The notes under the pieces are model-generated. The model did no database searches. It saw nothing but the letters and a program-made list of their open reading frames with translations, and had not been told where the DNA came from. A stretch of 11,431 nucleotides of DNA from DATKSS01 sp035468355 (GTDB lineage: Bacteria > Chloroflexota > Dormibacteria > Dormibacterales > Dormibacteraceae): positions 1-11,431 of the forward strand of contig DATITA010000027.1 of the NCBI GenBank assembly GCA_035468355.1, written 5' to 3'. The position numbers were made by a program, and so were the translations under genes. How positions within the stretch are numbered: the stretch's first letter is position 1; each line of letters begins with the position of its first letter. Below, piece by piece: positions 1 through 5,961 of the stretch.

Positions 1-192
1 TCGGGCCACCCAAAGGTCGGAGTTCTCGGGCTTTGGCATCCCGTAATAGGTGGAGTCCACCTCGACCAGCGAGAACTGGGTGGCGTAGAAGTTGAGACGC
101 TCTTCCGACGTCTTGGCGTTGAGCGGATAGAACAGCTTGGACTCGATCAGCGACTTGTCGATCCAGCCGGCGATCCCGCAGCGAACCGTCAT
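1..192 (-). CDS. DUF72 (YecE-like) family protein, 5' end only
   Basis: This is the first 64 codons of a minus-strand gene that continues past the left edge; the ATG is at 192-190. The translation begins MTVRCGIAGW and has FYP at residues 21-23, then NFYATQF and VEVDSTYYGMP at about 33-52. This matches the start of the DUF72/YecE family, a TIM-barrel-like fold whose biochemical role is not established. No Shine-Dalgarno sequence precedes the ATG. A TACGAT hexamer ends 6 nt before it, so the transcript may be leaderless. The gene is divergent from the adenylate cyclase gene, with 37 bp between the two start codons. The family call rests on the N-terminal motifs alone because most of the protein lies outside the window. 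Confidence 0.8.
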   Translation of the reverse strand, partial: MTVRCGIAGWIDKSLIESKLFYPLNAKTSEERLNFYATQFSLVEVDSTYYGMPKPENSDLWVAR

Positions 193-209
193 CGCTCGAT
201 CGTAATCAC

Positions 210-228
210 AACCTGCGCAAGGCAGGTT
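210..228. repeat. Inverted repeat just before the cyclase start
   Basis: AACCTGC (210-216) and GCAGGTT (222-228) form a perfect 7-bp inverted repeat around the 5-nt centre GCAAG. It ends one base before the cyclase ATG at 230. It could be an operator in the 37-bp divergent intergenic space, or an RNA hairpin that masks the cyclase start. The dyad is visible in the sequence; any function is inference. Confidence 0.5.
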
Positions 229-229
229 T

Positions 230-2407
230 ATGATCCCTCCGCCCGTGGGCCGCTACATCCGCTACTGGTACACCTACCGCACCGTCGTGGCGGTCGTGCT
301 GGCGTTGGTGCTCAGCGGCGCGATCTACTGGCTGTACGTGCAGCAGGCAAATTGCGACGCGGGCACGTCGGGGTGCCTGGTCAAGATCGCCGTCCACCCG
401 GAGGACCGCCTGTTCGCCAACCAGACAGACCCGGGACCCGGGGTCGTGATCGTCGGCATCGACAATCGGAGCGCGCAGGCGATCGGAACCTACCCGTTTC
501 CGCGCAGCGTTTACGCGACCGCCCTCAAGAACCTGGAGCAGGACGGGGCCACGGTCGTGGGATTTGACATCGAGTTCGCCGACCACAGGGACCCGGTGAC
601 CGACGGCATCTTCGCGAGGGCGCTGGCCGCGAGCACGATCCCCGTGGTCCTCTCGTACCCGGCCTCCGACCTCCAGGTCCGGCAGGGCAAGCTGGTCCAG
701 ACCGGGCCGCCGGCGGGCATCGACCAGATCCCACTCAAGGAGTTCCGCTGCCAGGACACCAGCCCCGACGCGAGCGTTCCGTGCCAGAAGCCAGACCCCA
801 ACGTCATCCTCGCTTCGCCCGACTTCGTGCTCGACGCCGACGGCGTGGTCAGGCGGGTTCCGATCTTCGTGCAGCCCGCATGCTATTCCGCCGGCACCTG
901 CGCGACACCCTTGATCGATACGTTCGGATTCGCCGCCTTCCGAGCATCCCAGCCCGACTTCAAGACCTTCCCCGAGCCGCAGCCATCCGGGGCGACGGCG
1001 AGCGTGGGGACGGGATTCAACATTTCGGTCGACTCCACGGGCTCGGCGCTCATCAACTTCTCAGGACCGCCCGGCAACTTCGTCCACTACAAGCGTTACG
1101 TATCGCTGGCCGAGGTGATGAGCGGCGCGGCGCCGGCCGGCATGTTCAAAGGCAACATCGTCCTGGTCGGCGCGTATGCCCTGTCGGGGGTCAACGACGA
1201 GCAGTTGGTGACCACCAGCGCGGGCGGCAACGGGACTATTTCGATGGCGGGCGTAGAGATCCTCGCCAACGTCGCGCGGATGATGTCGGGCGCGCCGTCG
1301 ACGCTACTGACGCCCGAGCCCGCCTGGTTGCTGTTCGTGCTCATACTCGTGCTGGGGCTCGCGACGGCGGTCGGAGTGGCGCGGGTCAGCGTGCTCTGGG
1401 GCTTGCTCGGCACGGTCCTCGCTTTGGGCGTGTTCACGTTCGGCATGGCTGGCCTTGCCTCCTTCTACAACTTCGTCCCCGACGTGTTCCACCCGTGGCT
1501 CGCCATCGCCCTCACCTATTCGGGCGTGACCGCCTACCGCTTCCTGTACGAGGACCGCGAGAAACGCAAGGTGACGGCCATCTTCGGCCAGTACCTCAAG
1601 CCCGAGATCGTGGCGCAGCTGGCCAAGACGCGCCGCGGCGTGGAGGACATCATGCGAGGCGGCGAGCGTCGCGACATCACGCTCCTCTTCGTCGACATCC
1701 GCGGTTTCACCTCGATGTCGGAGTCCATGGCCCCGCCTGACGTGACCGAGCTGGTCACTACCTACCTGGACCTTCTCAGCGGCCTGATCTTCAAATGGGA
1801 CGGGACGGTGGACAAGTACGTCGGCGACGAGATCATGGCCTTCTGGAACGCCCCGCGCCAGCAGGAGAACCATGCGCTGCTCGCGGTTCGGTGCGCTTAC
1901 GACCTCATCAACCACGCGCCCGAGCTGGAGCAGATGCTCCTGGCCAAGGGCCTGCCCCCGATCCGGTGGGGCATCGGGATCAATAGCGGACCGGCCGTCG
2001 TGGGCAACATGGGCTCACGGAGCCGCATCCAGTACACGGCGCTCGGCGACACGGTCAACACGGCCGCCCGGTTCTGTGCTCACGCTCCCGCGTTCCACGT
2101 GTTGATCGGCGAAGAGACGTACCAGATGTGCAAGGACTACATCGCGGTGGACCTAGTGCCCGGCGTCCAGCTGAAAGGCAAGTCGGCCGAGACGTTCCGC
2201 ATCTACCAGCTCACGGCGATCCGCGAGAACCCGACCTCTCCCTGGGTGCCGTTCCCCACGGAGATGGCGACCAGGGTCCACCACGACTACACGTCGCAGT
2301 ACACGCAGCAGACCGTGATCGCGGCTGGGGAGTCCGGCTCGCGCGACATCCTGGTCGGAGAGGCGGCGGAGCAGGCCATGGCCCGCGAGGGAATCTCCCC
2401 GAACTAG
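230..2407 (+). CDS. Membrane adenylate cyclase with CHASE2 sensor domain
   Basis: This 725-residue class III nucleotide cyclase probably converts ATP to cAMP at the cytoplasmic face of the membrane. It has one N-terminal membrane helix (about 18-38), an extracytoplasmic CHASE2 sensor (about 45-360), three membrane helices (about 366-387, 390-412, 420-438), a linker, and the catalytic domain (about 483-660). Metal-binding aspartates are D489 (FVDIRGFT) and D533 (KYVGDEIMAF). K529 and T603 (YTALGD) sit at the purine-specifying positions and fit an ATP-using class IIIb enzyme. N610 and R614 (VNTAARF) are the transition-state residues, so the site looks complete. The sensor has three close cysteine pairs (42/49, 174/185, 218/224). 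The last 60 residues match nothing I recognise. There is no well-spaced Shine-Dalgarno sequence: GGCAGG lies only 3 nt before the ATG. The sensed signal is unknown. Confidence 0.93.
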   Translation: MIPPPVGRYIRYWYTYRTVVAVVLALVLSGAIYWLYVQQANCDAGTSGCLVKIAVHPEDRLFANQTDPGPGVVIVGIDNRSAQAIGTYPFPRSVYATALKNLEQDGATVVGFDIEFADHRDPVTDGIFARALAASTIPVVLSYPASDLQVRQGKLVQTGPPAGIDQIPLKEFRCQDTSPDASVPCQKPDPNVILASPDFVLDADGVVRRVPIFVQPACYSAGTCATPLIDTFGFAAFRASQPDFKTFPEPQPSGATASVGTGFNISVDSTGSALINFSGPPGNFVHYKRYVSLAEVMSGAAPAGMFKGNIVLVGAYALSGVNDEQLVTTSAGGNGTISMAGVEILANVARMMSGAPSTLLTPEPAWLLFVLILVLGLATAVGVARVSVLWGLLGTVLALGVFTFGMAGLASFYNFVPDVFHPWLAIALTYSGVTAYRFLYEDREKRKVTAIFGQYLKPEIVAQLAKTRRGVEDIMRGGERRDITLLFVDIRGFTSMSESMAPPDVTELVTTYLDLLSGLIFKWDGTVDKYVGDEIMAFWNAPRQQENHALLAVRCAYDLINHAPELEQMLLAKGLPPIRWGIGINSGPAVVGNMGSRSRIQYTALGDTVNTAARFCAHAPAFHVLIGEETYQMCKDYIAVDLVPGVQLKGKSAETFRIYQLTAIRENPTSPWVPFPTEMATRVHHDYTSQYTQQTVIAAGESGSRDILVGEAAEQAMAREGISPN

Positions 2408-2421
2408 ACCGGCCGGGCTAG
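2404..2421. repeat. Palindrome spanning two convergent stop codons
   Basis: An 18-bp near-perfect palindrome (CTAG-A-CCGG/CCGG-G-CTAG, one mismatched pair) is centred between 2412 and 2413. It contains the TAG stop of the cyclase (2405-2407) and, symmetrically, the TAG stop of the kinase (2420-2418). It may form a short hairpin in both transcripts. No T-tract follows on either side, so it is not a standard intrinsic terminator. Confidence 0.4.
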
Positions 2422-3761
2422 TGCAGCGCGGCCGAAGCCAGGATCCCGGCCACGGCCGAAAACCCGGCGATCCACACGAGCACGCCAAGGCAGCCGGTGG
2501 CCTTCCGGGCCGCCGGCTTGACGGGAGGGGTCGGGTTGTAGACGACCTGGGCCGGCACGGCCATCGCGGGCTGAGCGACCGCGATGCCGATCGACGTCGT
2601 AGGCGGCGCCGCGCCCGGCGCCATGAGGGACAGGTCGGCGCCCGGCTGCAGGCTCCGCTGCCAGCCGGGGCAGAGGCGGTCGGCCACCATCGAGATGGCG
2701 GCGTCGAATTCCTCCCCGGTCTGGAAGCGGTCTTCCGGCCGTTTGGAGATCGACTTCAGGATCAGCTGCTCGAGAATGGGATCGAGGCCCGGCTGAAACA
2801 CCGAAGGCGGCTTCGGCGGGGCCTGGACGTGCTTGGCCATCAGCGTGAAAGGCCCGTCGGCCGCTGACGCGGTGAACGGGGGCTGGCCGGTCACCAGCTC
2901 GTAAAACACGATCCCGGCCGAGTAGAGGTCGCTGCGGCCGTCCACCTTGCTGGAGGCGACCTGCTCGGGAGACATGTACTGGGGGGTCCCGACGGTGGTG
3001 CCCGTCTTGGTCGCCGTCCCGCCGACCCCGGTGTCGTCGGTGAGCCGGGCGATGCCGAAGTCTGCGACCTTGACCATTCCGTCATCCGACAGGAGCACGT
3101 TCTCCGGCTTCATGTCGCGGTGCACGATGGCCCGCTTGTGCGCGTAGTCGAGGGCCTGCAAAACGCCGTGCATGACCGCGAACACTTGCGGCGGCGGGAT
3201 CGGCCCCAGGTTGATCCACTCGCGCAGGGATTTCCCACGGACGAACTCCAGGACGATGTAGTTCTCGGTGCCCATCAGCTCGAGGTCGTGCACCTGGACC
3301 AGGTTGGGGTGGCTCGTGCGGGCCATCACCTGGGCCTCCTGGAGGAAGCGCTTCAACGCCACGGGGTCGGCCGCCGCTGAGGCGACCAGCTGCTTGATCG
3401 CGACCTCGCGACCCAGGCCCGGCTGCTCGGCCAGGTAGACGGCCCCCATGCCGCCGCGGCCGAGCTCCTTCTTGACGAGGTACTTGCCGATGTACTTCTG
3501 GCCGGGAATCTGCGGCGGGGTCGTGATGGCGGCGACCGGGGGAGGCGGGGTCGACGGAGGCGGAACCGGGATGAGGCGCATGGTCGCCGCCACGTCGGGG
3601 AGTGCCACCGGGGGCGGCACCGGGGCAGCCGGTGCAGCGGGCGGAGGAGTGACCGGGCTGGGGGCTGGAGCCCAGGAAGGGACCGTCGGCGGCTGCTGGC
3701 CCGAGGGCTGTGTCGACGGCTGGCTCGAGGGCGGTGTCGACGGCTGACCCGGGTCGGTCAT
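2418..3761 (-). CDS. Ser/Thr protein kinase, PknB type, tail-anchored
   Basis: This 447-residue Hanks-type kinase starts at ATG 3761-3759. Residues 1-88 are rich in Pro, Ala, Ser and Thr. The kinase domain (about 90-360) has the glycine loop GRGGMG (101-106), K123, E142, HRDMKPEN (214-221, catalytic D216), DFG (234-236), a Thr-rich activation loop ending in SPE (264-266), and GRSDLYSAG (275-283). All catalytic residues are present, so it should be active. After a Pro-rich linker, a single membrane helix (about 423-445) ends the protein, with no PASTA or other outer sensor domain. Inputs are therefore probably cytoplasmic or through partners. It converges on the cyclase gene with a 10-bp gap and is divergent from the DUF4870-like gene. 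A serine/threonine phosphatase partner is not in the window. No convincing Shine-Dalgarno sequence was seen. Confidence 0.93.
   Translation of the reverse strand: MTDPGQPSTPPSSQPSTQPSGQQPPTVPSWAPAPSPVTPPPAAPAAPVPPPVALPDVAATMRLIPVPPPSTPPPPVAAITTPPQIPGQKYIGKYLVKKELGRGGMGAVYLAEQPGLGREVAIKQLVASAAADPVALKRFLQEAQVMARTSHPNLVQVHDLELMGTENYIVLEFVRGKSLREWINLGPIPPPQVFAVMHGVLQALDYAHKRAIVHRDMKPENVLLSDDGMVKVADFGIARLTDDTGVGGTATKTGTTVGTPQYMSPEQVASSKVDGRSDLYSAGIVFYELVTGQPPFTASAADGPFTLMAKHVQAPPKPPSVFQPGLDPILEQLILKSISKRPEDRFQTGEEFDAAISMVADRLCPGWQRSLQPGADLSLMAPGAAPPTTSIGIAVAQPAMAVPAQVVYNPTPPVKPAARKATGCLGVLVWIAGFSAVAGILASAALH
3702..3747. repeat. 24-bp-period tandem repeat in the kinase N-terminus
   Basis: Positions 3702-3723 and 3726-3747 are copies of a 22-nt block that differ at two positions, giving a 24-bp period. 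On the minus strand they encode the octapeptides QPSTPPSS and QPSTQPSG at kinase residues 6-21. Confidence 0.65.
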
Positions 3762-3850
3762 CTCGTTCGCGAGCCTACCAGAGACGGTTCGAATTCAAGC
3801 GCCGAGTCACTGAACTGCCCATCAGGCTAGCGTTTTCGCGTCATTCAACC

Positions 3851-3856
3851 CATAAT
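3851..3856 (+). promoter_or_regulatory. Possible -10 element of the DUF4870-like gene
   Basis: CATAAT matches the TATAAT consensus at five of six positions and lies about 40 nt before the ATG at 3896. This would give a leader of about 33 nt carrying the ribosome binding site. No good -35 hexamer was seen at the expected distance. Confidence 0.35.
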
Positions 3857-3880
3857 CTGGCGCGCAGCAGCCAGCCAGTA

Positions 3881-3889
3881 GGAGGAGGA
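3881..3889 (+). promoter_or_regulatory. Strong ribosome binding site, fixes the 3896 start
   Basis: GGAGGAGGA lies 6 nt before the ATG at 3896. It is the only textbook Shine-Dalgarno sequence I found in the window. It rules out the longer open frame that begins at 3710 inside the divergent kinase gene. Confidence 0.85.
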
Positions 3890-3895
3890 AAGTCC

Positions 3896-4294
3896 ATGTC
3901 GCAGATCCCGCCCCCGCCCCCGAGCCAGCCCACCCCGATGGGTGGGACGCCCAGCGCCGCGGGGACCAACAAGAAGACGTACTCAATCCTCGCCTATCTC
4001 TTGGGCTGGATCACGGGGCTGATCTTCCTCTTCGTCGGCAAAGACGACCCGGACGTCAAGTGGAACGCCGCCAACTCGATCATCGTCTTCGGCGGCCTGC
4101 AGATCATCATCATCGTCCTGGGGTTCATCCCCGTGGTCAACCTGCTCGTGGTCATACTCGGCCTCGTGGCCTTCGTCTACTGGGTCATATTCCTGATCCA
4201 GGGCCTCCAGGGCACTGGCCAGCGCATCCAGGCCCCACTGATCGGAAGCTTCATCGACCCATACGTGGACCAGCTGGCGAACTCCGTCAAGTAA
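3896..4294 (+). CDS. Small DUF4870-like membrane protein
   Basis: This 132-residue protein has a Pro-rich N-terminal tail (residues 1-24, with a run of five prolines), then three membrane helices at about 30-47, 61-80 and 82-103, and a soluble C-terminus ending near DPYVDQLANSVK. The loop GKDDPDVKWNAANS after helix 1 resembles the conserved loop of DUF4870/Tic20-like small membrane proteins. Their function is not known, so none is assigned. The start is fixed by the ribosome binding site at 3881-3889. The gene is divergent from the kinase (134 bp apart) and is followed at once by an intrinsic terminator, so it is probably monocistronic and well expressed. The Pro-rich tail echoes that of the neighbouring kinase; a link between them is only a guess. 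Confidence 0.8.
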   Translation: MSQIPPPPPSQPTPMGGTPSAAGTNKKTYSILAYLLGWITGLIFLFVGKDDPDVKWNAANSIIVFGGLQIIIIVLGFIPVVNLLVVILGLVAFVYWVIFLIQGLQGTGQRIQAPLIGSFIDPYVDQLANSVK

Positions 4295-4305
4295 TCGACA
4301 GACCC

Positions 4306-4340
4306 AAGGGCCTCGCATCGCGCGGGGCCCTTTCCTTTTT
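4306..4340 (+). terminator. Rho-independent terminator of the DUF4870-like gene
   Basis: AAGGGCCTCGC (4306-4316) pairs with GCGGGGCCCTT (4322-4332), an 11-bp stem with one G-T wobble and a 5-nt loop, followed by TTTCCTTTTT (4331-4340). It begins 12 bp after the stop codon. The T-tract is on the plus-strand side only, so it serves the plus-strand gene. Its last two bases overlap the stop codon of the convergent coiled-coil gene. Confidence 0.9.
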
Positions 4341-4620
4341 ACTGCCTCGCGAACATGTCCAGGACCCGCTTGACGCCCAGGCGGAGCTCGTCGCGCTCTT
4401 CGCGCATGCGCCCAGCCTCGGCGCGCGCCGAGGCAAGCTGGTATCTGAGTCTTTCGATCTCAGAGTGGAGCTCATGGAGCTTGGGGTTCGGCCCGCTAGA
4501 GCGGCTCTTGACCTCTTCGAGCTCGAGACGCAACCGTTCGACCGCGACCTTCAGCTCGCGCCGCTCCGCCAGCAGCTCCTGGACGAGTGACTCAGACGGC
4601 CCGGTCGGCTCGTTCGACAT
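4339..4620 (-). CDS. Small coiled-coil protein, unknown function
   Basis: This 93-residue protein is read from ATG 4620-4618. Residues about 11-40 and 47-84 are rich in Leu, Glu and Arg with heptad-like spacing (for example ELLAERRELKVAVERLRLEL), broken by SSGPNP at 41-46. It is probably an antiparallel or dimeric coiled coil, ending in VKRVLDMFARQ. There is no signal peptide or membrane segment. The start lies inside the preceding gene (29-bp overlap, different frame), with no Shine-Dalgarno sequence, which suggests coupled translation. Longer frames upstream would run deep into that gene and are not credible. It is the last gene of the radical SAM unit. I do not recognise a family and assign no function. 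Confidence 0.65.
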   Translation of the reverse strand: MSNEPTGPSESLVQELLAERRELKVAVERLRLELEEVKSRSSGPNPKLHELHSEIERLRYQLASARAEAGRMREERDELRLGVKRVLDMFARQ

Positions 4621-4888
4621 AGCGGCACAGGCCGGGCTGGAACTCTCGCAACCGCAGGTGCTCCATCTCACCACGCAGGAATCGAGCCTTGATGCCCAAG
4701 CTCTTGATGCCTTTCGCATTCTCGAAAGGGAACCGATAGAGCTTGCCGGAATCCACAAGCAGGCAGAGCGCCAGCCGCTCACCGTCCTTCTCGATCACGT
4801 GCTTGTAGCAGGGGACCGTTCGGCGGGCGATCTCCATCTTCTTGAAACCGCTGACCCTTCCCGCGAGGACGTCGATGGGGCTTCGCAT
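4592..4888 (-). CDS. Conserved-looking hypothetical protein
   Basis: This is a 98-residue protein of unknown family. It is basic at its start (RVSGFKKMEIARR) and has a compact mixed core at about residues 20-80 with YKHVIEKDG, LCLLVDSGKLYRFPFEN and IKARFLRGEMEHLRLREF. It has two cysteines in the central and late region (27 and 88) plus C42, with no recognisable metal site. The start at ATG 4888-4886 lies 16 nt after the radical SAM stop codon; an in-frame ATG at 4978 would overlap that gene by 74 bp and is less likely. No Shine-Dalgarno sequence is visible. A TACGAT hexamer ends 7 nt before the ATG. It may be co-transcribed with the radical SAM gene and overlaps the coiled-coil gene by 29 bp. 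No function is assigned. Confidence 0.65.
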   Translation of the reverse strand: MRSPIDVLAGRVSGFKKMEIARRTVPCYKHVIEKDGERLALCLLVDSGKLYRFPFENAKGIKSLGIKARFLRGEMEHLRLREFQPGLCRYVERADRAV

Positions 4889-4904
4889 GTGCGAAATCGT
4901 AGTT

Positions 4905-5825
4905 CTAGTGAAGAAGCGAAAGCTGCTCGGGCGCGGGTGGGGGCTTGAGGACGACGTGCCTTCGATCCGAGACCCCATGGAACCTTCGCAGACGCGACAC
5001 CTCCTTCAAAGTGGCCTCACCGAAAGTTTGCGGGAGGTAGGCTCGGGACCAGTAGGCGCGCTCGTACCGTGGGACGAGCTCCGGCCAGTGCTTGCTCAAA
5101 ACCCCCATGAAGTGCTCGCGAGTCCCGTCCTTGAGGTGCAGCATGGAAGCCCAGAGGCCGGTCGCCCCCGCAGCGCGCGCAGCCCTGACCACGGCCTCGA
5201 GGCGGTCGGGACGGTCGGAAAGACCGGGCAGGATCGGCGCCATGCCGACGCCCACTTCGATCCCTGCGCCGACCAGCTTCTCGATGGCGCGCAGCCGTTG
5301 GCGGGGATGCGCCGTCCCGGGCTCGGTCTTGCGCCAGACCTCGTCGTCGACGGTCGGGATGCTGAAAGTGACGTGGAGGTCGGCGCGCCGCGCCAGATCG
5401 ACCAGGACGTCGATGTCGCGCACGATCATCGGACCGCGCGTGATAATCGCCGCCGGATTCGAGAAGTCGCGAAGGACCTGCAGACATTGCCGCGTCAGGC
5501 GGAACTGGCCTTCGGCGGGCTGGTAGGGATCGGTGGCGGCGCCGATGACGATCGTCTCCTTTCGCCACGAGCGCCGCGACAGCTCCGCGCGCAGGACCGA
5601 GGCGACGTTGACCTTGACCCTGACGTTCCGTCCATAACGGTCGTCAGACGGACGGTCGGCGCGCAGCTCGAACGCCCTCACGTAGCAGAAGGCGCAGCGG
5701 TGTTCGCAGCCGGTGTAAGGGTTCAGCGACCAGGCGAAGCCCATGTTCTTGACCGGGTTCAGGGCAGACCGGCACTCGACTTCGGCGTATTCGACGTCGG
5801 CGAGGCGCGGCTCGGGCAACTCCAT
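4905..5825 (-). CDS. Radical SAM protein, SplB / Rv2578c-like
   Basis: This 306-residue radical SAM enzyme resembles the spore photoproduct lyase-like (SplB, Rv2578c) group, whose members outside spore formers have no proven substrate. The cluster motif is C40-x3-C44-x2-C47 (GCEHRCAFCY), preceded by SLNPYTG. Later segments fit the partial TIM barrel: TIVIGAATDPYQPAE (about 91-105), AIITRGPMIVRDID (about 125-138), VTFSIPTVDDEVW (about 152-164) and GMAPILPGLSD (about 194-204). The C-terminus reads PEQLSLLH, and QLSLL at 301-305 resembles a DNA sliding-clamp-binding peptide. The start at ATG 5825-5823 sits 8 nt after a probable -10 element, so the transcript is probably leaderless. It leads a unit with two small unknown genes. 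A role in DNA repair is inference. Confidence 0.85.
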   Translation of the reverse strand: MELPEPRLADVEYAEVECRSALNPVKNMGFAWSLNPYTGCEHRCAFCYVRAFELRADRPSDDRYGRNVRVKVNVASVLRAELSRRSWRKETIVIGAATDPYQPAEGQFRLTRQCLQVLRDFSNPAAIITRGPMIVRDIDVLVDLARRADLHVTFSIPTVDDEVWRKTEPGTAHPRQRLRAIEKLVGAGIEVGVGMAPILPGLSDRPDRLEAVVRAARAAGATGLWASMLHLKDGTREHFMGVLSKHWPELVPRYERAYWSRAYLPQTFGEATLKEVSRLRRFHGVSDRRHVVLKPPPAPEQLSLLH

Positions 5826-5833
5826 GTTCGGCG

Positions 5834-5862
5834 ATACTAGAACAAACGTTCGGCCTTAACAA
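5834..5862 (-). promoter_or_regulatory. Promoter of the radical SAM unit
   Basis: Reading the minus strand, TTGTTA (5862-5857) and TAGTAT (5839-5834) are separated by exactly 17 bp; each matches its consensus at four of six positions. Only 8 nt separate TAGTAT from the ATG at 5825, so transcription would begin at or next to the start codon. Confidence 0.6.
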
Positions 5863-5917
5863 GCCGGGTTGCGACCGGTGAATTTTCGTGGTTCGATCCG
5901 ATCCAGGAGCGCCGGTC

Positions 5918-5946
5918 GGGGGTGGGAGCCGGTGGGAGAGGGTGGG
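5918..5946 (+). other. G-quadruplex motif downstream of nth
   Basis: The plus strand has five runs of three or more G (5918-5922, 5924-5926, 5934-5936, 5940-5942, 5944-5946) separated by loops of 1, 7, 3 and 1 nt, which satisfies the usual G3+N1-7 rule. It lies 16-44 bp beyond the nth stop codon, in the template strand for nth transcription. Confidence 0.6.
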
Positions 5947-5961
5947 CCCGCGAAGGGGCTT

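Noticed and set aside
781..1740. Long plus-strand open frame (319 residues) inside the cyclase gene
   Set aside because: It is Arg/Gly/Pro-rich shadow translation in another frame of a gene with complete cyclase motifs.
3535..3570. Second G-quadruplex in the kinase proline-coding region
   Set aside because: Only two close runs of three or more G. The other runs are separated by loops longer than 7 nt.
3774..3800. Kinase promoter from TTGAAT and TAGGCT upstream of 3761
   Set aside because: The spacer is only about 15 bp and TAGGCT matches consensus at three positions, too weak to list.
3710..3895. Upstream extension of the DUF4870-like gene to 3710
   Set aside because: It would overlap the kinase start, and the strong ribosome binding site fixes the ATG at 3896.
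4306..4332. The 4306-4332 hairpin as a two-way terminator also serving the minus-strand unit
   Set aside because: The T-tract exists only on the plus-strand side. Minus-strand sequence after the stem has no run of T.
4842..5840. Plus-strand open frame of 332 residues opposite the radical SAM gene
   Set aside because: It is antisense to a gene with an intact CxxxCxxC motif and a matching promoter. Its composition is that of a GC-rich shadow frame.
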